Shown one piece after another: positions 38,768 to 46,808 of a stretch of DNA of 64,000 bases; within the stretch, counting starts at the first letter, position 1; the number at the start of each line of letters is the position of its first letter. Source of the DNA: VRUE01 sp963712595. Lineage in GTDB: Bacteria; Actinomycetota; Thermoleophilia; Solirubrobacterales; 70-9. The notes under the pieces were generated by a model, which saw nothing but the letters and a program-made list of their open reading frames with translations, was not told the origin of the DNA and did no database searches. The position numbers and the translations under genes are program-made. Location: positions 248,001 through 312,000 of the forward strand of contig CAVQIM010000004.1 of assembly GCA_963712595.1 (NCBI GenBank), read 5' to 3'.

Positions 38768-40158
38768 GCGACTCGAACGGGCTGTTGGACCCGGCCGTCG
38801 CCGAGCGCGTCCTCGCGCGGGCGCTCGCCCACGGCGGCGAGTTCGCCGAGGTCTTCGCCGAACGCAACGCCGGGATGACGATGGCGATCGACGAGGCGCG
38901 GATCGAAGCGGTGCAGGCGGGCGCCGAGGAGGGCGCCGGCGTGCGCGTGCTCAGCGGCGGGACCACCTACTTCGCCCACGTCGACGGCCTCGACCCCGAT
39001 GACCTGGAGCGCGCCGCCGACGAGGCCGCCGCCGCCCTCCGCGCCGAGCGCGCCGGGTCGCGCCCCCTGCAGGCGGTGGTGGGTACGCCCCATGCGATCG
39101 AGCAGCCGCCGGGCGAGGTCGCCGCCGAGCGCAAGGCGGCGCTGCTGCGCGAGCTGGACGAGCGTGGCCGCGGCGCCGGCCCCGAGATAGCCCAGTTCAT
39201 GGCCTCCTACGCCGAGGTTCGCCGCCAGGTCTCGGTTGCCAACTCCGACGGCGTCCTCGGCGGCGACGACCGCACGAGGGTGCGGATCGGCGCCCAGGCG
39301 GTGGCCCGGCGCGGCGACGCGGTCGAGACGGGCGCCGAGACCCTCGGCGGGCACCGCGGCTTCGAGCTCTTCGACGGCGACCCCGGGGCGATCGCGGCCG
39401 CTGCCGCGGGCAAGGCGCTGACCCTCCTCGACGCCGGTCCCGCCCCGGCCGGCTCGATGCCGGTGGTCGTCGGCGGCGGCTTCGGCGGCGTCCTCTTTCA
39501 CGAGATGACCGGCCATGGGCTCGAGGCGGACCACATCCAGAAGGGCGCCAGCGTCTACGCCGGCAAGCTCGGTGAGCAGGTCGCCCAGCCCCTGCTCACC
39601 GCCTACGACGACGGCCAGATGCCCAATGAGTGGGGCAGCGACGCGATCGACGACGAGGGGATGCCGACCCAGAAGACGATGGTGATCGAGGACGGGAAGC
39701 TCATCTCCTTCCTCTACGACGGGCTGACGGCCCGCCGCGACGGCGTCGTCTCCACCGGCAACGGCCGGCGCGAGAGCTTTCGCCACCTGCCGGTGCCGCG
39801 GATGACGAACACCTATATCGCCCCCGGCGAAGCCGAGCCCGAGGCGCTGATCGCCGGGGTCAAGCGCGGCTTCTACGCGGTCTCCTTCGGTGGCGGGCAG
39901 GTCGATCCGGCGACGGGCGACTTCGTCTTCGGCGTCTCCGAGGGCTACCTGATCGAGAACGGGCGGCAGACCCGGCCCTGTCGCGGGGCGACGCTCGTCG
40001 GCAACTGCCTCGAGGCGCTGCTGGCGATCGACGCCGTCGGCAACGACTTCGAGATGAAGACCGGCGTCTGCGGCAAGGCAGGCCAGAAAGTGCCGGTCGG
40101 AACCGGTCAGGGCCACGTCCGGATCAAGGCGATGACCGTCGGCGGGACGGAGCTGTGA
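38764..40158 (+). CDS. tldD: TldD-family metalloprotease
   Basis: 464 residues. The TldD zinc motif is HEMTGH within LFHEMTGHGLEAD, followed by PNEWGSDAIDDEGMP, RRESFRHLPVPRMTNTYI and the family Cys in CRGATLVGN. TldD/TldE pairs cleave unstructured or modified peptides and mature some RiPPs. GTG 38764 overlaps the previous stop. The TldE/PmbA partner follows 67 bp later. Confidence 0.94.
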   Translation: MSDSNGLLDPAVAERVLARALAHGGEFAEVFAERNAGMTMAIDEARIEAVQAGAEEGAGVRVLSGGTTYFAHVDGLDPDDLERAADEAAAALRAERAGSRPLQAVVGTPHAIEQPPGEVAAERKAALLRELDERGRGAGPEIAQFMASYAEVRRQVSVANSDGVLGGDDRTRVRIGAQAVARRGDAVETGAETLGGHRGFELFDGDPGAIAAAAAGKALTLLDAGPAPAGSMPVVVGGGFGGVLFHEMTGHGLEADHIQKGASVYAGKLGEQVAQPLLTAYDDGQMPNEWGSDAIDDEGMPTQKTMVIEDGKLISFLYDGLTARRDGVVSTGNGRRESFRHLPVPRMTNTYIAPGEAEPEALIAGVKRGFYAVSFGGGQVDPATGDFVFGVSEGYLIENGRQTRPCRGATLVGNCLEALLAIDAVGNDFEMKTGVCGKAGQKVPVGTGQGHVRIKAMTVGGTEL

Positions 40159-40225
40159 TCCCCCCGATCGTCACGGTGACTTCCGGGTGCTCGAATCCGT
40201 GGCGATTGGGGCGCGAGGTCTTGTC

Positions 40226-41608
40226 GTGATCGAGGCGGCGCGGCGGGCGGTCGAGGCGGCGCTGGCAGCGGGGGCCTCGGATGCCGAGGCCTATGCCTCC
40301 GAGGACGCCGAGCGTGAGGTGCGCGCCCATGGCGGGGAGGTAGAGAGCCTCACTGCGGCGACCAAACGTGGGATTGGCGTTCGCGCCTGGATCGGCGCCC
40401 GTGTCGGCTATGCCTTCGGCACCGACCTCTCCGACCCCGGCGTGACCGCCCTAGCCGCCCGTGCCGCCGAATCGGCCCGCATCGCCGACGAGGACCAATT
40501 CGCCGCCCCGCCAGCACTTCCAGTGCGCTTTTTGCGGTCTATGACCGCAAAAAGCGCACTGGAAGCGGTGGGGGCCGGGGAGCTGACGGACCCTTCGGTT
40601 GCGGGGTGGTCGACGGCTCAGATTGCCGAGCTGGCGCTTGCGGTCGAGCGGGCGGCCCTCGAGGGGGATTCGCGGATCGCCGGCGTCGAGCAGGCCGTCT
40701 ACGCCGACTCGGCCGAGCGAGTTGCGATCGCCTCGTCGACCGGGATCGCCGGCGAGTACGAGACCTCCAGCTGCTACGCCTATGTACAGGCTCTCGCAGG
40801 GGGTGAGTCGGGACGCGAGACAGGCCTTGGCTTTGGCCTTGGCCGCGGTCCCGCTGCCCTCGACCCCGCCGCGATCGGCCGCGAGGGCGCGGAGCGGGCG
40901 AGCGCGATGATCGGCGCCGGCAAGCCGCAGTCGCGCTCCTGCCCCGTCGTCCTCGATCCCACCGTCGCCGCCAGCTTCGTCGCCCTGATCGGCAGGGGCC
41001 TGAGCGCCGGAGCCGTGCAGCGTGGGCGCTCCCCCTTTGCGGATCGCCTCGGGGCCGAGGTCGCTGCCGAGGCGCTCGTCCTTCACGACGACGGGCTCGA
41101 TCCGGAGGGCTTCGCCTCGGCGCCCTTCGACGGGGAGGGCGTCCCCCGGCGCCGCACTCCCCTTATAGAGAGCGGGAGTCTCCGAAACTACCTCTACGAC
41201 ACCTACACCGCCCACCGCGGAGACGCCATCTCCACCGGCAACGCCGGGCGCGGCGGATACCGCTCGCAGCCCTCGGTGTCGGCCTCCAACCTGATCGTGA
41301 CCGCAGGAGATCTCGGCTTCGAGCAGCTCCTGGTCGAGGCAGGCGACGGGGTGCTCGTCACCGACGTCGCCGGCCTCCATTCGGGCGTCAACCCGGTCTC
41401 CGGCGTCTTCTCCGTGGGTGCCACTGGCCGCGCGATCCGCGGCGGCGAGCTGGCTGAGCCGCTGCGCGAGTTTACGATCGCCGGCGACCTCGTCTCGATG
41501 CTGAAGGCGGTTCAGGTCACCGGCGCCGACGCGCGCTGGGTCCCCTTCGGCGGATCGGTCAAGACCCCGTCGCTGCTGGTCGATTCGATGACCGTTGGCG
41601 GTTCGTGA
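40226..41608 (+). CDS. pmbA: PmbA/TldE-family protein carrying an in-frame palindromic element
   Basis: 460 residues from GTG 40226, chosen because GAGG lies 7 nt upstream and the frame then starts with the family-like IEAARRAVEAAL. Family segments: VESLTAATKRGIGVR, TGIAGEYETSSCYAYV, VVLDPTVAASFV, DGLDPEGFASAPFDGEG, TGNAGRGGYRSQPSVSASN and the C-terminal DARWVPFGGSVKTPSLLVDSMTVGG. It has no HExxxH, as usual for the TldE subunit. Residues about 98-114 (LPVRFLRSMTAKSALEA) are encoded by a 49-bp perfect palindrome that is foreign to the family; the frame is kept. Confidence 0.92.
   Translation: MIEAARRAVEAALAAGASDAEAYASEDAEREVRAHGGEVESLTAATKRGIGVRAWIGARVGYAFGTDLSDPGVTALAARAAESARIADEDQFAAPPALPVRFLRSMTAKSALEAVGAGELTDPSVAGWSTAQIAELALAVERAALEGDSRIAGVEQAVYADSAERVAIASSTGIAGEYETSSCYAYVQALAGGESGRETGLGFGLGRGPAALDPAAIGREGAERASAMIGAGKPQSRSCPVVLDPTVAASFVALIGRGLSAGAVQRGRSPFADRLGAEVAAEALVLHDDGLDPEGFASAPFDGEGVPRRRTPLIESGSLRNYLYDTYTAHRGDAISTGNAGRGGYRSQPSVSASNLIVTAGDLGFEQLLVEAGDGVLVTDVAGLHSGVNPVSGVFSVGATGRAIRGGELAEPLREFTIAGDLVSMLKAVQVTGADARWVPFGGSVKTPSLLVDSMTVGGS
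40517..40565. repeat. Palindromic element C, inside pmbA: 22-bp perfect stems, 5-nt loop
   Basis: 40517-40538 (CTTCCAGTGCGCTTTTTG...) is the exact reverse complement of 40544-40565, loop CTATG. Same family as elements A and B. It encodes an insertion between DEDQFAAPPA and VGAGELTDPSVAGW of the pmbA product. Confidence 0.92.
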
Positions 41609-41687
41609 TCGGCGTGGCTTCTGACAGCCGTGCCCGCTGTTAGATTGCGGCGACTTCAAACCCCCATGGAGACGGAGGAGCTTCGAC

Positions 41688-41966
41688 GTGACAAAGGCTG
41701 AGTTTCTGGACCAACTTGCAGGCGACGAGCGGCTGGGCAGCAAGAAAGCTGCCAGTGACGCGGTTGACGCTGTGCTCGACGCGATCACCGACACGCTGAG
41801 CGGTGGTGGCGAAGTCAGCTTCACCGGCTTCGGCAAATTCCACGTCGCCGAGCGCGGTCCCCGCCAGGGCGTCAACCCGCGGACCGGCGAGCGGATCACG
41901 ATCCCGGGCGGCAAGGTCCCGCGCTTCTCCGCCGGCTCGGCGCTGAAGGCCAAGGTCAAAGGCTGA
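41688..41966 (+). CDS. hup: HU-family DNA-binding protein
   Basis: 92 residues, single HU domain without the long Lys/Ala tail of mycobacterial HupB. Signature GFGKFHVAERGPRQGVNPRTG, then the DNA-binding arm (ITIPGGKVPRFSAGSALK). It bends and compacts DNA as a dimer. GTG 41688 is preceded by GGAGGAG. The stop overlaps the pyrF CTG start (CTGA). Confidence 0.95.
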   Translation: MTKAEFLDQLAGDERLGSKKAASDAVDAVLDAITDTLSGGGEVSFTGFGKFHVAERGPRQGVNPRTGERITIPGGKVPRFSAGSALKAKVKG

Positions 41967-42850
41967 GCGAGGTTCCTTTCGCGGATCGGCTTGCGGCGCT
42001 CGTCGATGAGCGCCGCAGTCAGATCTGCCTCGGCCTCGACCCCGATCCGTCGAAGCTCTCCGGGGAGGGGCCGGGCGTTCCCGCCGCCACGGTTGCCGAG
42101 CGTGCAGCCGAGGCGGTCGTCGCCCACTGCCGCTCTCTAATCGAGCGCGCCGGGCCTGCCTGCGTCGCGGTCAAGCCGCAGCTCGCCTGCTTCGAGCGTC
42201 TCGGCGCGCCCGGTTGGGCCGCGCTCGCCGAGATCTGCGCTGCGGCCCAGGAAGCCGGACTGCTGACCATCGCCGACGGCAAGCGCGGCGACGTCCCGGT
42301 CACCGCCGCGGCCTACGCGCAGGCGCTGGTCGGTGAGACGCCGACCCCGTGGGGGCCGGTTGCCGGCCTCGGTGTCGACGCCTTCACCGCCAACCCCCTG
42401 CTCGGTGCCGACGCGCTGGAGCCCCTGATCGTCGCGGCTGCCGAGGCCGGCGCGGGGATCTTCGCCCTGGTCCGCACCAGCAACCCCGGTGCCGCCGACG
42501 TCCAGGACTTGCCGGCCCCGGAGCAGCCCCTCCATGAGCGGCTCGCCGCGATCGTCGACGACCTCTCCGACCGCTTGCTGGGCGATCGTGGCCTGAGCGG
42601 GATGGGCGCGGTGGTCGGCGCCACCGCGCCGGAGCACATCGGCCGCCTGCGCTCGCTGATGCCGCGCTCGATCTTCCTCGTCCCTGGGGTGGGCGCCCAG
42701 GGCGGCCGGCCGGAGCTGCTTGGGCCGGCATTCGCCGCTGGCCCCGGCTCGGCACTGGTCGCCGCTTCCCGCGGAATCGCCGCGGCGGCGGATCCGGCCG
42801 AGGCGGCCGAGGATCTGCGCGCCAAGGTCTGGGACGTTTCGACCACGTGA
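41963..42850 (+). CDS. pyrF: Orotidine 5'-phosphate decarboxylase, apparent CTG start
   Basis: 295 residues. Type 2 PyrF: ICLGLDPDPSKL, VAVKPQLACFERLG, catalytic ADGKRGD (Asp105, Lys107, Asp110), GVDAFTANPLLG and LVPGVGAQGG. It makes UMP from OMP. There is no ATG, GTG or TTG in frame from the end of hup until 42509, well past the active site. CTG 41963 overlaps the hup stop (CTGA), is preceded by AAGG, and gives xSEVPFADRL, the usual PyrF N-terminus. Gene finders limited to standard starts would truncate or miss it. Confidence 0.9.
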   Translation: MSEVPFADRLAALVDERRSQICLGLDPDPSKLSGEGPGVPAATVAERAAEAVVAHCRSLIERAGPACVAVKPQLACFERLGAPGWAALAEICAAAQEAGLLTIADGKRGDVPVTAAAYAQALVGETPTPWGPVAGLGVDAFTANPLLGADALEPLIVAAAEAGAGIFALVRTSNPGAADVQDLPAPEQPLHERLAAIVDDLSDRLLGDRGLSGMGAVVGATAPEHIGRLRSLMPRSIFLVPGVGAQGGRPELLGPAFAAGPGSALVAASRGIAAAADPAEAAEDLRAKVWDVSTT

Positions 42851-42907
42851 AACGGCCTTGAGCGGATATACGATCCCCGACGCTCATCCAATCGCCCGCT
42901 ACGTCCA

Positions 42908-43231
42908 ATGAACCAGCGCTCCTCAGCCCCTGCCCGGATCTTCGCGGCGATGGCCCTGATTGCGGCCACCGTGCTCGCGATCGCGGTGATCGCCGGCGGC
43001 GGTCTCGGCGGTGGATCGTCCGACTCCGGCAAGGGCGGGCACTCGGACAAGTCCGCACACAGAGCCGCGCAGGAGAAGCGCAAGGTGCCGGCCACCTACG
43101 TCATCCAGAGCGGCGACACGCTGGTCGCGATTGCCCACAGAACCGGGGTGCCGGTCGTGCGCATCCAGAGGCTCAACCCGCAGGTAGACCCCCAGATCCT
43201 GATCGCCGGGGAAGAGCTGAAGCTGAAGTGA
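42908..43231 (+). CDS. Membrane-anchored LysM protein
   Basis: 107 residues. One N-terminal membrane segment (about 10-30), a Gly/Ser/Lys linker, and a C-terminal LysM domain (about 62-107; TYVIQSGDTLVAIAHRTGVPVVRIQRLN). It binds peptidoglycan N-acetylglucosamine outside the membrane. The next gene, a D,D-carboxypeptidase, starts within its stop codon, suggesting a shared wall-remodelling role. Confidence 0.88.
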   Translation: MNQRSSAPARIFAAMALIAATVLAIAVIAGGGLGGGSSDSGKGGHSDKSAHRAAQEKRKVPATYVIQSGDTLVAIAHRTGVPVVRIQRLNPQVDPQILIAGEELKLK

Positions 43232-44493
43232 GGCGCCGCCGCCTCTGGGCGGCAGCGGCAATCGCGCTGCTGGCGCTGGTCCTCGCTCCCACGGCGTCGG
43301 CCGCGAAGCAGCCGCAGATCGAGGCGCGCGCCTGGGCTCTGATCGAAGCCCGCACGGGCGAGGTCCTGGCTTCCCACGCGGCGGCGCGGAAGCTCCCGAT
43401 CGCCAGCACGACGAAGTTGATGACCGCCTGGGTTGCGCTGCACGAGCTGCCGCTCGATCGGATCGTCCGCGTTGCTCCCTACCAGGCCGAATACGGCGAG
43501 TCGCTGCTGGGCCTCCGCGCCGGGCAGCGGATCAGCGTTCGCGACCTGCTCTACGGGTTGATTCTGCGCAGCGGCAACGACGCCGCCTACGACCTGGCCC
43601 GCGCGGCGGCTGGGTCGGAGGCGCGCTTCGTGCGCCAGATGAATCGCTACGCGGCGGCGCTCGGGCTGGCCGACACCCACTACGCCAACCCGATCGGGCT
43701 CGACCAGCGCGGCAACTACTCCAGCGCCCGCGACCTGACCACGCTCACCCGGCGCCTGCTGCGAATCCCCGCCTTTGCCCGCATCGCCGATTCGCGCAGC
43801 GCCGTCCTGCGCAGCGTCAGGCCGCCGCGGCGGATCGTGACGATCAACGAACTGCTCGAAATGGCGCCCTGGGTGACCGGAGTGAAGACGGGTCATACCT
43901 TCGGCGCCGGCTACGTCCTCGTCGGCTCGGGCCGGCGCAAGGGGGTGGACCTGATCTCGGTCGCGATCGGAGCGCCGACCGACGAAGACCGCTACCGGGA
44001 CAACATGGAGCTGCTCGACTACGGGTTCGGGCTCTACCGTCAGCGGCTGCCGATCAGGGCCGGCCGTGAGCTCGCCACGCCGTCGATCCGCTACGGGGGC
44101 GGCGAGCTTTCGCTGCGCGCCCCTCGCACGGTCGCGGTCGGCATCCGCCGCGACCAGCGCCTGAGCGTGGCTGTGCGGGCCCCGAGCGAGGTCGAGGGCC
44201 CGATCCGCCGCGGTGCGGCGCTCGGCAGCGCCACGGTCTTCGTCGACGGGCTGCGGGCCGCTTCGGTGCCGCTGCGCGCCGCTCGTGCGGTGCCGGAGGC
44301 AAGCGTCCTGGATCGCGCGCGGAGCCTGCTCGAAGACGAGGCGATCCCAATCGCGATCGCGATTTTCGCGATACTGATCGGCGCAACTCTGATCTGGCGG
44401 CTGCTGCGCCGCAGGACACGAGGAGACGAGGAGATGGTGGGTCGCGAGGAGAGGCGTGCCGTAAGGCAGGGCGACGGGGGGGCGGCGCGATGA
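43228..44493 (+). CDS. D-alanyl-D-alanine carboxypeptidase (S11 penicillin-binding protein)
   Basis: 421 residues. Signal peptide 1-26. Active-site motifs are S60xxK63 (ASTTKL), S115-G-N (LRSGNDAA) and KTG (GVKTGHTF). A beta domain follows, then a C-terminal membrane segment (about 372-391) with an Arg-rich cytoplasmic tail, so the enzyme is membrane-anchored. It trims the terminal D-Ala of peptidoglycan stem peptides. GTG 43228 overlaps the LysM gene stop. Confidence 0.93.
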   Translation: MRRRRLWAAAAIALLALVLAPTASAAKQPQIEARAWALIEARTGEVLASHAAARKLPIASTTKLMTAWVALHELPLDRIVRVAPYQAEYGESLLGLRAGQRISVRDLLYGLILRSGNDAAYDLARAAAGSEARFVRQMNRYAAALGLADTHYANPIGLDQRGNYSSARDLTTLTRRLLRIPAFARIADSRSAVLRSVRPPRRIVTINELLEMAPWVTGVKTGHTFGAGYVLVGSGRRKGVDLISVAIGAPTDEDRYRDNMELLDYGFGLYRQRLPIRAGRELATPSIRYGGGELSLRAPRTVAVGIRRDQRLSVAVRAPSEVEGPIRRGAALGSATVFVDGLRAASVPLRAARAVPEASVLDRARSLLEDEAIPIAIAIFAILIGATLIWRLLRRRTRGDEEMVGREERRAVRQGDGGAAR

Positions 44494-45446
44494 TTCTCAC
44501 CGTCACCCTCAACGCGGCGATCGACCGCACCGTCGCGGTTCCCAACTTCCGCCTCGGCCACCGCCACCGCGCGGTCGAGAGCCGCACCGTCGCCGGGGGC
44601 AAGGGGATCAACGTCGCCCGGGCGCTGAAGCTGCTCGGACGCCCGGTGGTCGCCACCGGCTTCGCCGGCGGCCCGACCGGCACCCGGGTGCTGGAACAGC
44701 TGCGCGAGGAAGCGGTGCTGACCGACTTCACCAGGATCTCCGGCGAGACCCGGGTCAATATGGCCGTGATCGACCCCACTTCGGGCGAGCAGACCGAGAT
44801 CAACGAGCGCGGCCCCGCGGTCAGCGCCGAGGAGGTCGAGGCTTTCGCCTCACGCCTCGGCTACCTCGCCGACGGAGCGAAGCTCTGCGTGATCGCGGGC
44901 ACCCTGCCGCCGGGGGCGGGCGAGGACCTCTACGCGCGGCTGGTCAAGGACCTCGGCGAGCGCGGCGTGCCCGTTGTCCTCGATGCCGAGGGCGAAGCGA
45001 TGCTGGCCGGCCTGCGCGCCGGCGCAGCGATCGTCACCCCGAACGAGCGCGAGGCCGAGGAGCTGGTCGGCCAGGAGTTCGCCGACCGCGACGACCTCGT
45101 CAACGGGCTCACCGAGCTGGTCCGGATCGGCGCCGCGGAGGCGGCGATCACCCGGCCCGACGGCTGCGTTGCTGTGGTGGGAGAGGGCGCCGAGCGGCGC
45201 TTCCTCGAGGTCCGCACCGAGTCGCTGGAGGCGGTCTCCACCGTCGGCTCGGGCGATGCCTTCCTCGCCGGCTACGTCGCCGCTCGCTACGACGGGCGCG
45301 CTGCCGACGAGTGCCTCGCCTACGGTGTCGCCTGCGGTGCCGAGTCGACCCAGCACTTCGGCGCCGGGGTCGTCGACCGCAACCAGGTCGAGAGGCTCCT
45401 GGGCGAGGTCCACGTCCAGGACTTGGAGGTCCCCGCCGAAGTGTAG
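44490..45446 (+). CDS. PfkB-family sugar-phosphate kinase (1-phosphofructokinase-like)
   Basis: 318 residues. N-terminal LTVTLNAAIDRT and GGKGINVARALKLLG are typical of FruK/LacC-type hexose-phosphate kinases. C-terminal VSTVGSGDAFLAGYV contains the catalytic Asp. The substrate is likely fructose 1-phosphate, tagatose 6-phosphate or fructose 6-phosphate; no PTS genes are adjacent to decide. ATGA overlap with the carboxypeptidase gene. Confidence 0.9.
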   Translation: MILTVTLNAAIDRTVAVPNFRLGHRHRAVESRTVAGGKGINVARALKLLGRPVVATGFAGGPTGTRVLEQLREEAVLTDFTRISGETRVNMAVIDPTSGEQTEINERGPAVSAEEVEAFASRLGYLADGAKLCVIAGTLPPGAGEDLYARLVKDLGERGVPVVLDAEGEAMLAGLRAGAAIVTPNEREAEELVGQEFADRDDLVNGLTELVRIGAAEAAITRPDGCVAVVGEGAERRFLEVRTESLEAVSTVGSGDAFLAGYVAARYDGRAADECLAYGVACGAESTQHFGAGVVDRNQVERLLGEVHVQDLEVPAEV

Positions 45447-45479
45447 GCTGGGTCCTCAACGCCACCCTGGAGGACCTAA

Positions 45480-46685
45480 TTGGAGATCGACATAGGTCGA
45501 GGCAAGAAGGGTCGGCGCGCCTACGGTTTCGACGACATCGCGATCGTCCCGTCGCGCCGCACCCGCGATCCCGACGACATTGACATCAGCTGGACCCTTG
45601 GCCCCTACCGCTTCGAGCTGCCGCTCGTCGCCTCGGCGATGGACGGCGTGGTCAGTCCCGACACCGCCGTTCTCGTCAACGAGCTGGGCGGCCTCGGCGT
45701 GCTCAACCTGGAGGGGATCTGGACCCGCTTCGAGAACGCCGAGGAGCATCTGGAGAAGATCGCCGCCGCGCCCAAGCACGAGGCGACGCGGCTGATGCAG
45801 GAGATCTACGCCGAGCCGGTCAAGCCGGAGCTGATCGGCCAGCGGATCGCCGAGATCAAGGAGCGCGGGGCGGTCGCCTGCGGCTCGCTGACGCCGCAGA
45901 AAGTGCGCGAGCACTATGAGATCGCGGTCGAGGCAGGGATCGACATCCTCGTCATCCAGGGCACCGTGATCTCGGCCGAACACGTCTCGACCACGGTCGA
46001 GCCGCTCAACCTGAAGGAGTTCATCGCCGAGGTGCCGGTACCGACCGTGGTCGGCGGTTGCGCCTCCTACTCGACCGGGCTGCACTTGATGCGGACCGGA
46101 GCGGTCGGCGTCCTGGTCGGCGTCGGTCCCGGCGCCGCCTGTACGACCCGCGGCGTGCTCGGGATCGGCGTCCCGCAGGCGACGGCGATCGCCGACGTCG
46201 CCGCGGCCCGCTCGCAGCACATGCTCGAGACCGGCGAGTACGTCAACGTGATCGCCGACGGCGGCATGCGCACCGGCGGCGACGTTTCCAAGGCGATCGC
46301 CTGCGGGGCGGACTCGGTGATGGTCGGCTCGCCGCTGGCCCGCGCCAAGGAGGCCCCCGGTCGCGGCTTCCACTGGGGGATGGCGACCTTCCATCCCTCG
46401 CTGCCGCGCGGGACCCGCGTCTCGACCAGGCAGGACGGGACGATGGAGGAGATCCTGCTCGGCCCGGCGCAGGAGAACGACGGCACCTTCAACCTGATGG
46501 GGGCGCTGAAGACCTCGATGGCCACCTGTGGCTACGAGGACATCCGCTCCTTCCAGCGGGCCGAGGTGATGGTGGCCCCAGCTCTGATGAGCGAGGGCAA
46601 GAAGCTCCAGAACGAGCAGTCGGTTGGCATGGGGTCCAACGGAAGGGCGGCGGTGGCGACTGGGGTGGCTGTATCGGATGACTGA
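45480..46685 (+). CDS. guaB3: GuaB3-type IMP dehydrogenase family protein
   Basis: 401 residues. IMPDH barrel without CBS domains, as in the actinobacterial GuaB3 subfamily. The N-terminus is YGFDDIAIVPSRRTRDPDDIDISW, the catalytic Cys lies in GPGAACTTRG, and NVIADGGMRTGGDVSKAI binds the phosphate. The C-terminal EEILLGP and GYEDIRSFQRAEVM are subfamily-specific. The exact activity of GuaB3 is less certain than that of GuaB. The start is TTG 45480 with GGAGG about 7 nt upstream. It is followed by guaA. Confidence 0.93.
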   Translation: MEIDIGRGKKGRRAYGFDDIAIVPSRRTRDPDDIDISWTLGPYRFELPLVASAMDGVVSPDTAVLVNELGGLGVLNLEGIWTRFENAEEHLEKIAAAPKHEATRLMQEIYAEPVKPELIGQRIAEIKERGAVACGSLTPQKVREHYEIAVEAGIDILVIQGTVISAEHVSTTVEPLNLKEFIAEVPVPTVVGGCASYSTGLHLMRTGAVGVLVGVGPGAACTTRGVLGIGVPQATAIADVAAARSQHMLETGEYVNVIADGGMRTGGDVSKAIACGADSVMVGSPLARAKEAPGRGFHWGMATFHPSLPRGTRVSTRQDGTMEEILLGPAQENDGTFNLMGALKTSMATCGYEDIRSFQRAEVMVAPALMSEGKKLQNEQSVGMGSNGRAAVATGVAVSDD

Positions 46686-46721
46686 GGGACGCTGGGGTGT
46701 TGGGCCGGCGGGTCCTGTCGC

Positions 46722-46787
46722 CGATTTGGTGCCACCACCCGCTGCGGGGGCGGCTTCGCCGCCTCCTCGGGGTGGTCCCCCAAATCG
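46722..46787 (+). repeat. Long intergenic hairpin between guaB3 and guaA
   Basis: CGATTTGG (46722-46729) pairs with CCAAATCG (46780-46787), then CCACC with GGTGG, and an inner GGCGGC-TTCG-CCGCC tetraloop stem. No T-run follows. It may act as an attenuator, terminator or mRNA processing site in the 123-bp gap. Confidence 0.6.
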
Positions 46788-46808
46788 ACACCACCCCCCG
46801 GCAGCCAC

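Noticed and set aside
40180..40225. CTCGAATCC resembling a tRNA T-arm
   Set aside because: No acceptor stem or anticodon arm; it is the leader of pmbA.
41963..42508. Frameshifted or truncated pyrF beginning at 42509
   Set aside because: The upstream frame encodes all conserved PyrF N-terminal and active-site motifs without a stop, so the gene is intact and only the start codon is unusual.
46686..46808. Possible purine or other riboswitch before guaA
   Set aside because: The region folds into a hairpin but has none of the conserved purine-riboswitch core bases.
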